Shown: piece after piece, positions 51,596-59,535 of the stretch
How positions within the stretch are numbered: position 1 is the stretch's first letter
Layout of the letters: each line of letters opens with the position of its first letter
Notes under the pieces: generated by a model
What the model saw: only the letters and a program-made list of their open reading frames with translations
What the model was told of the DNA's origin: nothing
Database searches by the model: none
Program-made: the position numbers and the translations under genes
DNA from: Clostridia bacterium
Lineage (GTDB): Bacteria; Bacillota; Clostridia; Christensenellales; Borkfalkiaceae
DNA length: 64,000 nucleotides
Direction of reading: 5' to 3'
Assembly (NCBI GenBank): GCA_017621155.1
Contig: JAGATP010000052.1
Location: 1-64,000 of the forward strand

Positions 51596-51626
51596 ACCGC
51601 GTCGGCATTTGACCGACGCGGTTTTT
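51596..51626 (+). terminator. Terminator of the hydroxylase operon
   Basis: The stem ACCGCGTCGG/CCGACGCGGT with a short loop is followed by TTTT, 8 nt after the stop codon. Confidence 0.9.
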
Positions 51627-51631
51627 GAACA

Positions 51632-52603
51632 TTACACTTCGACGTGGAAGCCCTCGTGCGTACAGCTCGAGAAGAGGCAGTCCTCTTCAGAGCGGTAAAG
51701 GGCGAAGTCCTCCAAAAGCCCCTCCTCGCAGAGTGCATAGTCGTTTTTAAATTGCAAGAGCCAAGCCTTCGTCCTCTCGTCCAGGCGGAAGAAGTAGGTC
51801 GTCGCGGGACTTCCCGAAAGGGTGCAGTGCCAAACGAATCCCGCCTTTGCAAAGAGGAGAGACTCCTTCAGATGAGCGTAGCGTTCCTCTTCGAAGATAG
51901 TGCTTTCCTCATAAGAAGGGGAGGATTTGAGCCGCGTTAAGCGCCTTCTCGCCTCTTCGACAAATTCCGCGTCGTGATAGAAGTGCCAAAGCCCGTCGGG
52001 AGAAGTAAAGTCTGTCTTTCCGAGGGCAAACTTGTCGCAGAGAAAGGGCGTTTTCTTGAGCTTTCGATAGGCGGCGAGTACCTCCTCCTCGATATGGGAA
52101 AAGAGAGCATCGAAATCGCCGAGCCTCTTTTTGTCCTTTTTGGAAAATCCTTCGTAGATTTTCCGAAGATGGGAGAGAAGGGCGTCTCTCAGCGATTTTT
52201 GCGCCCCTTCCTTTGCTTCCTTCGTGCAGGGGACGTCCGCTTTCACCCAAGCGGGCGCAGTCAGGGAAAAGAGGGTCGCTTCTTCGTAGCGTTTGAGAAG
52301 GTCGGGCATGGAGATATGGAAAAAGGCGCGTTCTTCGCAAAATTCCTCGAAGCTCTGCTCTTTCCCGTCGAGGGAGAGAAGGGTAAAGGGCGCAAAGGGC
52401 GCAAGATAGGCAAGGAGCGCCTCCGCCGTGTCGAATTTTTTCCTTCTTCTGCCGAACGAAAGGCGATAAACGTGGGTCGGCTCTTCTTCCGAGGAGAAGA
52501 CGTAGTCGGTTTGCATTTGAAAAGTAACGTCTCCCGCTTGCAGGGAGCATTCGGACAATCCGTCCGAAAGACAGGATTTGAGTTCATCGAGGGTCAGATT
52601 CAT
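51632..52603 (-). CDS. Hypothetical cytoplasmic protein
   Basis: The 323-residue protein has no signal peptide or membrane segment. It is rich in Glu, Lys, Phe and Leu and probably mostly helical, with a mid-part of charged helices (KKDKKRLGDFDALFSHIEEE). I recognise no family. GGAGGAAACAA precedes the ATG at 52603, which I prefer to the longer frame. It converges on the molybdenum hydroxylase operon and is divergent from module D. Codon use and composition look like its neighbours. Confidence 0.75.
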   Translation of the reverse strand: MNLTLDELKSCLSDGLSECSLQAGDVTFQMQTDYVFSSEEEPTHVYRLSFGRRRKKFDTAEALLAYLAPFAPFTLLSLDGKEQSFEEFCEERAFFHISMPDLLKRYEEATLFSLTAPAWVKADVPCTKEAKEGAQKSLRDALLSHLRKIYEGFSKKDKKRLGDFDALFSHIEEEVLAAYRKLKKTPFLCDKFALGKTDFTSPDGLWHFYHDAEFVEEARRRLTRLKSSPSYEESTIFEEERYAHLKESLLFAKAGFVWHCTLSGSPATTYFFRLDERTKAWLLQFKNDYALCEEGLLEDFALYRSEEDCLFSSCTHEGFHVEV

Positions 52604-52685
52604 TTGTTTCCTCCTTTGATGAGAATAGGATAGCACAGAAAGGGGAAAATGTCAAGGGGTGATTTTGTTTCGGAGTGCTTTAATT

Positions 52686-52747
52686 TGTGCTGAAAAAAGG
52701 GCTGCTTATTCTGAAAACTCCCCTTTTTCCGCATGATCTGTTATCAT
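52686..52747 (+). promoter_or_regulatory. Promoter and LytTR-type operator of module D regulator-kinase operon
   Basis: Half-sites TGTGCTGAAAA (52686-52696) and TATTCTGAAAA (52707-52717) have 21-bp period. The -10 TATCAT starts at 52742, 25 bp after the second half-site. No -35 consensus is present. The same half-site occurs twice before the module D GH3 gene, so the regulator probably activates both its own operon and the glycosidase. Confidence 0.78.
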
Positions 52748-52791
52748 AATGATAAAATAGATGTTGGGCATGTTGCGAAAGAAGAGGGAGT

Positions 52792-53496
52792 ATGATCAAT
52801 CTAGCGATTGTGGACGACGAAAAGGGCGTTCACGCGACCATCAAACATTATCTGGAAGCCATCTTTTCCCGAGAGGGGAAGGAATATTTTGTTGCCGATT
52901 ACTATAACGGGGAAAGTCTCCTCGTGGGGTATACGGCGCAGTACGACATTGTACTTTTGGACATCGATATGCCGGGCATGGGCGGGCTGGAAACGGCGAG
53001 GCAGCTTCGAAAAATCGACAAAACCGTCATCATCATGTTCGTCACGAACCTTGCCCAGTACGCCCTCGAGGGGTACACGGTCGACGCGCTCGACTTTATC
53101 GTCAAGCCCCTCGATTACTATTCCTTTGCCATGAAGATGCAGCGGGCGATTTTAAGGGCGAGGCATTCGGAGGGGAAGTTCCTCATCAAGATCGACCGCG
53201 ATTACATCAGTCTGAATTTGTCCGAGATCCGCTTCATCGAGGTGAAAGGGCATTACGTCGTCTATCACACCACGAAAGAGGACTACGAGGAGTACAACAC
53301 GATGAAAAACGTCGAAAAACAGCTGAATCCCCGCTCCTTCGTTCGGTGCAATCGATGTTACATCGTCAATCTTTGGTACGTGACTGCCGTTCACGGGGAT
53401 ATGCTTTCCGTCGGGAAAGACGAGCTTCTCATCAGCCACCCGCAGCGAAAGTCCTTTTTAAAGGCGTTTGCGGATTTTATCGGAGGTGTCAGATAA
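52792..53496 (+). CDS. LytTR-family response regulator, module D
   Basis: The 234-residue regulator has a receiver domain (VDDEKG, phospho-acceptor in LLDIDMPGMGG, Lys in IVKPLDYYS) and a LytTR domain (SEIRFIEVKGHYVVYHT ... RCNRCYIVNLWYV ... ISHPQRKSFLKAF). GAAGAGGGAG precedes the ATG. It is followed by the kinase with a 1-nt gap. Confidence 0.93.
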   Translation: MINLAIVDDEKGVHATIKHYLEAIFSREGKEYFVADYYNGESLLVGYTAQYDIVLLDIDMPGMGGLETARQLRKIDKTVIIMFVTNLAQYALEGYTVDALDFIVKPLDYYSFAMKMQRAILRARHSEGKFLIKIDRDYISLNLSEIRFIEVKGHYVVYHTTKEDYEEYNTMKNVEKQLNPRSFVRCNRCYIVNLWYVTAVHGDMLSVGKDELLISHPQRKSFLKAFADFIGGVR

Positions 53497-53497
53497 C

Positions 53498-54793
53498 ATG
53501 TTTACCTTTTCGTTTCACAGCGGTAAAATTTACTTTGTCATAGAGATGCTCCTTGCGGAGATGATCTTTCTCTATCCCGTGCAGAAGCGGAAGTATTTCC
53601 CCCTGCGCCTCCTCCTGCTGACGGCGGGTATCGTCCTCGTCGCGGCGTTTTTTCCGAGGATGAACGGCGTGACAGGGATCTGGCAGGCGGTGTATCAGTC
53701 CGCCATTCACCTCATACTGTTCGCCCTGACGATCGGGGGCATGGCGCTCTGCTTCAGGATGAAGCCTATTCCCCTCGTCTCTATGTGCTCGACGGGCTAC
53801 GCGGTACAGCACCTTTCGTATAAGGCGGGAACTTTGCTCGCGCAGACTTCCTTTCCCGCCCTCTTTCCCGCCGAGGTTCTCTCCCGTTCGCGGACGTGCG
53901 AGCTTGTCATGATCCTCGTCTGCTACCTTGTCATCTTCTTTACCTTCGGCAGGTATTCCGCAAAGTACGAGTGCTATAAAAATTCGGATAAGAACCTTCT
54001 CAGTCTGACCTTTATCATTCTCTTCGTTTGTACGGTGATTACCCGCTTTTTGTCCTCTTCGGGCAGTTCCGTCTCCGACAGCATTTACGCCATCACCTGC
54101 TGCCTTCTCGTTTTATACCTTCAGATTCTCATGCACAAGATGGAATTTCTGTTCCGCGAAAAGCAGGTCATTCAACAGCTCCGCCAATCGGAGAAAAAGC
54201 AATACGCCATCAGTCGCAAGACGATGGATATGATCAATACCAAGTACCACGACTTAAAACACATTCTGGCGGTAGGGGGCGTGACGCCCGAGATGAAGTC
54301 CCAGATCGAAAAGGACGTCAACGGGTATCAGATGTTCCTGCACACGGGCAACGAGGTCTTAGACACCATCCTCGCCGAAAAGCTCCTTTTGTGCCACGAT
54401 CAGGGCATTCGCATGACCTTTATGGGAAACGGGAAGGATCTCTCCTTTCTGAAGACGATGGATCTTTACTCTCTCTTCGGCAATGCGACGGAAAACGCGA
54501 TCGAAGCGGCGTCGAAGCTTGAAGAGGAGGAGAAAAAGACCATCGGTATTTCCGTCGAAAAGAGGGGCGGGATGTGCGTCGTCTCCTTCGTCAATTACTT
54601 TAAGGGCGATCTCCGCACGGAGGAGGACGATCTCCTCACCATCAAAGAGTACGAAAACGGGTATCACGGCTACGGCATGAAGAGCATGAAGCTCATCGCC
54701 GAAAAGTACAAAGGGGACTTAAGCTACACGGCGAAAAACGAACTGTTTACCTTGAACATCTACCTCATGGAAGCTGTTCAAACGGAGGGCTAA
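53498..54793 (+). CDS. GHKL sensor histidine kinase (AgrC-like), module D
   Basis: The 431-residue kinase has six to seven membrane segments (residues 1-215) and a GHKL core: INTKYHDLKHIL (phospho-His; Tyr replaces the usual Cys before His-Asp), LFGNATENAIEAA (N-box) and YHGYGMKSMKLIAEKYKG (G-box). The start at 53498 follows CGGAGGTG. A terminator (54839-54871) and then the GH3 promoter follow. Confidence 0.93.
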   Translation: MFTFSFHSGKIYFVIEMLLAEMIFLYPVQKRKYFPLRLLLLTAGIVLVAAFFPRMNGVTGIWQAVYQSAIHLILFALTIGGMALCFRMKPIPLVSMCSTGYAVQHLSYKAGTLLAQTSFPALFPAEVLSRSRTCELVMILVCYLVIFFTFGRYSAKYECYKNSDKNLLSLTFIILFVCTVITRFLSSSGSSVSDSIYAITCCLLVLYLQILMHKMEFLFREKQVIQQLRQSEKKQYAISRKTMDMINTKYHDLKHILAVGGVTPEMKSQIEKDVNGYQMFLHTGNEVLDTILAEKLLLCHDQGIRMTFMGNGKDLSFLKTMDLYSLFGNATENAIEAASKLEEEEKKTIGISVEKRGGMCVVSFVNYFKGDLRTEEDDLLTIKEYENGYHGYGMKSMKLIAEKYKGDLSYTAKNELFTLNIYLMEAVQTEG

Positions 54794-54826
54794 ATCGTCC
54801 GCATGAACAAGCTCTCAAACAAAGAA

Positions 54827-54888
54827 TATTCTGAAAAAGAGTTGATTTATTCTGAAATCAACTCTTTTTTTGCGGGAGACGGTATAAT
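54827..54888 (+). promoter_or_regulatory. Promoter and LytTR-type operator of the module D GH3 operon
   Basis: Half-sites TATTCTGAAAA (54827-54837) and TATTCTGAAAT (54848-54858) have exactly 21-bp period. TATAAT starts at 54883, 25 bp after the second half-site. The half-sites are almost identical to those before the module D regulator. No -35 consensus is present. The operator overlaps the kinase terminator. Confidence 0.8.
54839..54871 (+). terminator. Terminator after module D kinase, embedded in the operator
   Basis: The stem GAGTTGATTT (54839-54848)/AAATCAACTC (54855-54864) is followed by seven T residues. The second LytTR half-site spans its loop and right arm. Confidence 0.85.
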
Positions 54889-54938
54889 GCAGGTGTATTT
54901 CCAGAATGGGAGTATGAAAAAAAAGAAAGGAGTAGAAA

Positions 54939-57900
54939 ATGAAACTGCACAAGAAAACAGCCCTGTTTCGGGGCATTCTCAGCGTCTCCTCGTTCCTTCT
55001 CTCCATTTCCGTGCTTGCGGGCATTTTGCTCGAGGACAACGGAACGATGGTTGACGAAACGCTGAAGACGCAGAGAACAAAGACGATCACCACCGACGAC
55101 GGTCAGCTTTTCACGGCGTTCGTGCCCGATGAAATCATCACGAACGGAAAGCTCGATCCTTCCAAGGCGGCGAAGATGAGCAACGACTACAACGTAGCAG
55201 TCGGCGAGGAGGGAACCGTTCTCCTCAAGAACAACAAAGTGCTTCCCATGAAGGGAGCGAAGAAAGTCACGGCGCTCGGTTGGTGGAGCAACAAGTATGC
55301 AAACGTCAACAATTGGACGGGCGCAATTTCCGGCGAAAACTTCCTCAAAGCGGGTCTCAGGGACAAGGGCATCGAGCTCAATCCCGTCGCGCTGGAAGCG
55401 TATGCAACCAAAAACATCGGCAAATATCCTTCTCCCGGCTATGCGAACAACAAGTGCTGGGGTAAGGTGACGAACGAGGAGTACTACGAGTCGCAGTCCC
55501 TCGTCAACACGGGCACGGGCGCGAGCACCGCGTTCAATCCCCATGAGCCGACGGTTGCCGAGCTTGAAGCCGCGAAGGCAGGATTTACTGCGAGCCTCGA
55601 CGAGTACAACGACGTCGCGCTCGTCTGCATCGGCAGGGGCTCGGCGGAAGGCGCAGACTACAAGGCAGGGCCCGACGGAATGCACCCCGACGCAGACAAG
55701 GGCGCGAGAACTCCCCTTGGGCTCACGGACAACGAGCGGGCAATTCTCGAGCTTGCGAAGGAAAAATTCGACAAGGTCGTCGTCCTCGTCAACTGCACCA
55801 ACACCATGGAGCTTGCCGAGATTCAGAACGATCCCAAGGTCGACGCCGTTCTCTACACGCCGACCTTCAACCAGAAGAACGTGGAAGGCCTTTGCAACGT
55901 CCTGGTCGGAGACGCAAATCCTTCGGGCGGACTCAACAACCTCTATGCTTCCAACACCCTCTCCTCTCCCGCGATGATGAACCAGGGCTTCTTCCGTTAT
56001 TCGAATGCGGAGGACGTCAAGATCTACAAGACGAAGGCGGAGAAGGGAGAGAACGACGGTCGTATCGATACCTCCACGCTCGGCACGAACGGCACGGACG
56101 TCGGCTATACCAACTACCTCATCGAGGCAGAGGGCATCTACGTCGGCTATCGCTACTATGAGACGAGATATTACGACTGCGTGATGAATCAGGGCAAGGC
56201 TTCCTCTAAGGCAGGTGTTTATGATTCCACGGGCAATTGGAATTACTCCGAAGAAGTCGTTTACGGCTTCGGCTACGGACTTTCCTACACCGATTTCAGA
56301 AGGGAGATCACTTCCGTTCAATTCGTGGACGAGGGCGTTCACGCCAAGAACCACGAAAAATACGCGCTCGTCACCGTCGAGGTGGAAAACACGGGCGATG
56401 TGGCAGGCAAGACCCCCGTTCAGATTTACGGTCAGGCGCCTTACACCGAGTACGATAAGAAGAACGGCGTGGAAAAATCCGCCATTCAGCTCCTTGAGTT
56501 CGGCAAGACGGGTATCATCCAGCCCGGCAAGAAGGAGAGTGTCACCGTGAAGGTAGACCTTGCAGACCTCGCTTCGTACGACGGAAACAAGGCAAAGACG
56601 TACATCATGGACAACGTGGGCGACTACTACTTTGCAACAGGCAACGGCGCGCACGACGCCCTCAACAACATCCTCGCCGCACAGGGCAAGACCAAAGCGG
56701 ACGGCATGGACAGCGAAGGCTACGCGAAAGCGGCGTATAAGTGGAACTATCAGTCCCCCGTCGAGGGCGATGTCGATGCCTTCACCTTCTCCGTCTCCAA
56801 GAACGGCGGAAAAGTCACCAACCAGCTCGACTCCTCGCAGTGGAGCTACTACGGCGACAAGAACACCGTTACCTACCTTACGAGACAGGATTGGGAAGGC
56901 ACGTATCCCAAGTCCTACACGGGACTCACCGCAAGCCCGACGATGCTCAAGTACCTCAACGGTCATTACATTGAGAACAAGACCTCTTCCGCGGCGGAGC
57001 TTGCCGAAGTGAAGTGGGATCAGCCCACCGATCTCAAATTCGGCGACATGAAGTTCGCAGAATTTAACGATTATCGTTGGGAAGAGCTTCTTGATAGCTT
57101 GAGTTTGAAAGAGACCATCGAGTTCTGCTACAAAGGCGGCAGAAACTTCGCGGCGCTCTCCATCGGTTTCCCCGCAGGCAACTATGCGGAAAACGGCGCA
57201 AGCAAGAACCTCGCTTACGACACCAACGAGGGTGCGATCAATCCTCCTTGGCTTGCAGAAGGCGAAAAGGCAGGCACGACCTCCATTACCCTTGCACAGC
57301 CCGCGGCAATGGCTTGTACGTTCAGCCACGAGCTTGCAAAGACCTACGGTAAACTGTCCGGTATCGGCGGTATTCTCGGTGAGAGAATCTTCCTCTGGCA
57401 GCCCGGTGCAAACACCCTCCGTACTCCTTATAACGGCAGAAGCTCTCTCTACTATTCCGAAGATCCCGTCGTCACGGGCGTGAATGCGATGGAAGCTTGC
57501 GTCGAAGCCATCAAGTACGGCGGCATCATCACCGCGAAGCACTTCTTCGCAAACGATCAGGAACTCGGCCGTTCGGGTATCGGCGTGTTCATGACGGAGC
57601 AGAGAGCGCGTGAAATCGAAATGCGCGCATTCCAGATCGCGATCGAGTCCAATCTCTACGATACGGCAGAGAAGGCCGTCGGACTCATGGGACTTATGAC
57701 CGGCTTCAACAAGCTCGGCGCAATTGATCTGACCTGCCATCAGGCAGTGCTCACGAACATCCTGCGCGGCGAGTGGGGCTACAACGGCTACGTCGTCTCC
57801 GACTTGAAGGATGACTGCGACCTTGCACCTCAGGCGTTCCTTGCAGGCTTGACCGGCTACGATTATCGTACCGCTTCCGACGACGTCGATCCTTACCTTG

Positions 57901-58142
57901 ACAGTCAGGAATTTAAGGTAGACGCCGACCTTCAGAAGGCAATGAAAGATATGGTCAAGAGAGAACTTTGGTGCTTCGCCAACAGCTCCCTCATGAACAA
58001 GGTCAACTCCTCCAGCTATTCCGTATGGAATCTGACCTGGTGGCGTGCAACCTACATCTCTACCATCGCTGTATCCGGCGTCATCACGCTCGCAGCAGCC
58101 GCGCTCTACGTGGTCAGCATGCTCGGCAAACAGGAGGGTTGA
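54939..58142 (+). CDS. Membrane-anchored, circularly permuted GH3 glycosidase (module D)
   Basis: The 1067-residue protein, longest of the three, has an N-terminal anchor (about 10-31). The alpha/beta-sandwich (EEGTVLLKNNKVLPM; acidic loop GRGSAEGADYKAGPDG) comes next, then a fibronectin-III-like part (APYTEYDKKNGVEKSAIQLL) and the barrel (TAKHFFANDQELGR; nucleophile in GYVVSDLKDD, Asp about 955). A C-terminal membrane segment (about 1037-1059) is followed by a short tail. Key GH3 residues are intact and closest to classical beta-glucosidases (VSD). GAAAGGAG precedes the ATG. No lipoprotein gene lies in this module; the GH3 gene directly follows the operator. Confidence 0.92.
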   Translation: MKLHKKTALFRGILSVSSFLLSISVLAGILLEDNGTMVDETLKTQRTKTITTDDGQLFTAFVPDEIITNGKLDPSKAAKMSNDYNVAVGEEGTVLLKNNKVLPMKGAKKVTALGWWSNKYANVNNWTGAISGENFLKAGLRDKGIELNPVALEAYATKNIGKYPSPGYANNKCWGKVTNEEYYESQSLVNTGTGASTAFNPHEPTVAELEAAKAGFTASLDEYNDVALVCIGRGSAEGADYKAGPDGMHPDADKGARTPLGLTDNERAILELAKEKFDKVVVLVNCTNTMELAEIQNDPKVDAVLYTPTFNQKNVEGLCNVLVGDANPSGGLNNLYASNTLSSPAMMNQGFFRYSNAEDVKIYKTKAEKGENDGRIDTSTLGTNGTDVGYTNYLIEAEGIYVGYRYYETRYYDCVMNQGKASSKAGVYDSTGNWNYSEEVVYGFGYGLSYTDFRREITSVQFVDEGVHAKNHEKYALVTVEVENTGDVAGKTPVQIYGQAPYTEYDKKNGVEKSAIQLLEFGKTGIIQPGKKESVTVKVDLADLASYDGNKAKTYIMDNVGDYYFATGNGAHDALNNILAAQGKTKADGMDSEGYAKAAYKWNYQSPVEGDVDAFTFSVSKNGGKVTNQLDSSQWSYYGDKNTVTYLTRQDWEGTYPKSYTGLTASPTMLKYLNGHYIENKTSSAAELAEVKWDQPTDLKFGDMKFAEFNDYRWEELLDSLSLKETIEFCYKGGRNFAALSIGFPAGNYAENGASKNLAYDTNEGAINPPWLAEGEKAGTTSITLAQPAAMACTFSHELAKTYGKLSGIGGILGERIFLWQPGANTLRTPYNGRSSLYYSEDPVVTGVNAMEACVEAIKYGGIITAKHFFANDQELGRSGIGVFMTEQRAREIEMRAFQIAIESNLYDTAEKAVGLMGLMTGFNKLGAIDLTCHQAVLTNILRGEWGYNGYVVSDLKDDCDLAPQAFLAGLTGYDYRTASDDVDPYLDSQEFKVDADLQKAMKDMVKRELWCFANSSLMNKVNSSSYSVWNLTWWRATYISTIAVSGVITLAAAALYVVSMLGKQEG

Positions 58143-58146
58143 AATT

Positions 58147-58581
58147 ATGTTGAAAAAATTATCCATCGGCGGTTATGTGCTCGCATTTGCAACCATCATG
58201 ACCTTGGCGTCCTTCATCGTTGCCATTATCAGCAACGGGTATTCCGGCTATGACATGGGGAACTTCAGCACGACCGTGCTTCTCTCCATCGCCGCAATCA
58301 TCCTGGGCGTGGCATCCATCGGACTCCCCCTGGTACTCGGAGACAAGAAAATTTATTCCGTCCTTCAGGTACTCATGATTATCGTCCTTTCCTTCCTCAT
58401 CTGGTCTATGGTCTACGGCAAAATGGACGTTTTTGGAACCGTACTCTTCTCCGACCTCGAGAAAGGCTATCCCCCCGCAGAAGCCGCAAACCTCACGGGT
58501 ATCATTGCAATCGTAATGTATCTCGTCTCTGCGCTTTTGACGATGGTCGCGAACTTCTTCCCCGTTTTGAAGAAGGCGTAA
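58147..58581 (+). CDS. Small membrane protein of module D
   Basis: The 144-residue protein has four predicted membrane segments (about 8-28, 44-66, 71-91 and 117-140) with a short extracytoplasmic loop between the last two (GKMDVFGTVLFSDLEKGYPPAE). No family is recognised. It starts 4 nt after the GH3 stop codon. It is positionally equivalent to the small membrane proteins of modules A and B. Confidence 0.78.
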   Translation: MLKKLSIGGYVLAFATIMTLASFIVAIISNGYSGYDMGNFSTTVLLSIAAIILGVASIGLPLVLGDKKIYSVLQVLMIIVLSFLIWSMVYGKMDVFGTVLFSDLEKGYPPAEAANLTGIIAIVMYLVSALLTMVANFFPVLKKA

Positions 58582-58624
58582 CCTTGTGCTTTTGACAATG
58601 CCATATGGCAGCGTTATAACCCCC

Positions 58625-58658
58625 TTGCCCCGAAAACTCCGTTTTCGGGGCAATTTTT
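58625..58658 (+). terminator. Terminator of module D
   Basis: The perfect stem TTGCCCCGAAAAC/GTTTTCGGGGCAA with a 3-nt loop is followed by TTTTTG. Confidence 0.93.
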
Positions 58659-58709
58659 GTCTTTCCTGCGCCTTTGCGACCCTTTTTTGAAAAGTGCAAA
58701 TCTCATCGG

Positions 58710-58738
58710 TTGCTATTCTTCGGACGACCGAGTATAAT
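58710..58738 (+). promoter_or_regulatory. Sigma-A promoter of the OmpR-type regulator gene
   Basis: TTGCTA (58710-58715), 17 nt, TATAAT (58733-58738), 36 nt before the start codon. Confidence 0.7.
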
Positions 58739-58774
58739 AGAGGCAGATAAAAAACGAAAGGGAGAGGACTGACC

Positions 58775-59440
58775 TTGAAAAACATATTGATCATTGACGA
58801 CGACGTTTCGATCGGAAACATGCTCGAAGAAGCGCTGAAAAGAGAAGGGTACGGCGTTTTTCGCGCTTATTCCGGGACGGAGGCGTTGCTCTTTTTGTCC
58901 CAGGCAAAACCCGATCTCGTGTTGCTCGATTTGATGCTGCCGGGATTAAACGGCGAAGAGGTGCTTCCGCAGATAGAGGGAATCCCTGTCATCGTCGTGA
59001 GCGCAAAAGTGGACGTGGACGACAAGATCAATCTACTGCTCGGCGGGGCAGTCGATTACGTCACAAAGCCCTTTCATACAAAGGAGCTTTTGGCGAGGAT
59101 TGCCGTACAGCTTCGCAACGCCGAAAAGACTTCCACCGCGCCTATCCTGACTTTTGACGAGATTGCGCTCCATACGGACACGCACGTTGTTACCGTCGGT
59201 GCGACTCAAATCAAGCTGACCCGCACTGAATATGCAATCCTGAAGTTGCTCATGCAAAACCCCTCGAAGATCATTACGAAGTCGCAATTGTTAGACCGCA
59301 TCGGCGAAGACACGCCCGACTGCACGGAAAATTCCCTAAAGACGCATATCAGCCATTTAAGATCAAAGCTCCGCAAGGGAAAGGACAAGGATTACATCGA
59401 GGCGGTATGGGGAATCGGCTTTAAGATGAAAGAAGGGTAG
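58775..59440 (+). CDS. OmpR/PhoB-family response regulator
   Basis: The 221-residue regulator has a receiver domain (IDDD, phospho-acceptor in LLDLMLPGLNG, Lys in VTKPFHTKELL) and a winged-helix domain (LTRTEYAILKLLMQNPSKIITKSQLLDRI ... THISHLRSKLRK). The start is TTG at 58775, preceded by GGGAGAGGACTGACC. It heads a group with an ABC transporter and a short kinase, the layout of bacitracin or lantibiotic-resistance systems. The direct repeats at 59450-59471 are a likely binding site. Confidence 0.93.
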   Translation: MKNILIIDDDVSIGNMLEEALKREGYGVFRAYSGTEALLFLSQAKPDLVLLDLMLPGLNGEEVLPQIEGIPVIVVSAKVDVDDKINLLLGGAVDYVTKPFHTKELLARIAVQLRNAEKTSTAPILTFDEIALHTDTHVVTVGATQIKLTRTEYAILKLLMQNPSKIITKSQLLDRIGEDTPDCTENSLKTHISHLRSKLRKGKDKDYIEAVWGIGFKMKEG

Positions 59441-59449
59441 GCGAGGCAA

Positions 59450-59506
59450 TCTCAACAATTTCTCAACGATTTTTTTACCGGTTTCTTACGTTTTTTGCGC
59501 TAAAAT
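59450..59506 (+). promoter_or_regulatory. OmpR-type direct repeats and -10 before the ABC transporter
   Basis: TCTCAACAATT (59450-59460) and TCTCAACGATT (59461-59471) are tandem 11-bp repeats, the usual half-site period for OmpR/PhoB dimers. TAAAAT (59501-59506) lies 29 bp downstream with a poor -35, fitting activation by the preceding regulator. Confidence 0.6.
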
Positions 59507-59535
59507 GTCGGCATCAAAGAAAGGAGGTAAATCGT

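Noticed and set aside
49633..51852. Long antisense frame over the molybdenum hydroxylase large subunit
   Set aside because: It is Arg/His-rich, lacks family motifs and is explained by codon bias of the true gene.
54858..58166. Very long open frame (about 1100 codons) antisense to the module D GH3 gene
   Set aside because: The GH3 reading has complete family motifs, a ribosome site and a promoter. The antisense frame is a codon-bias shadow with no recognisable domain.
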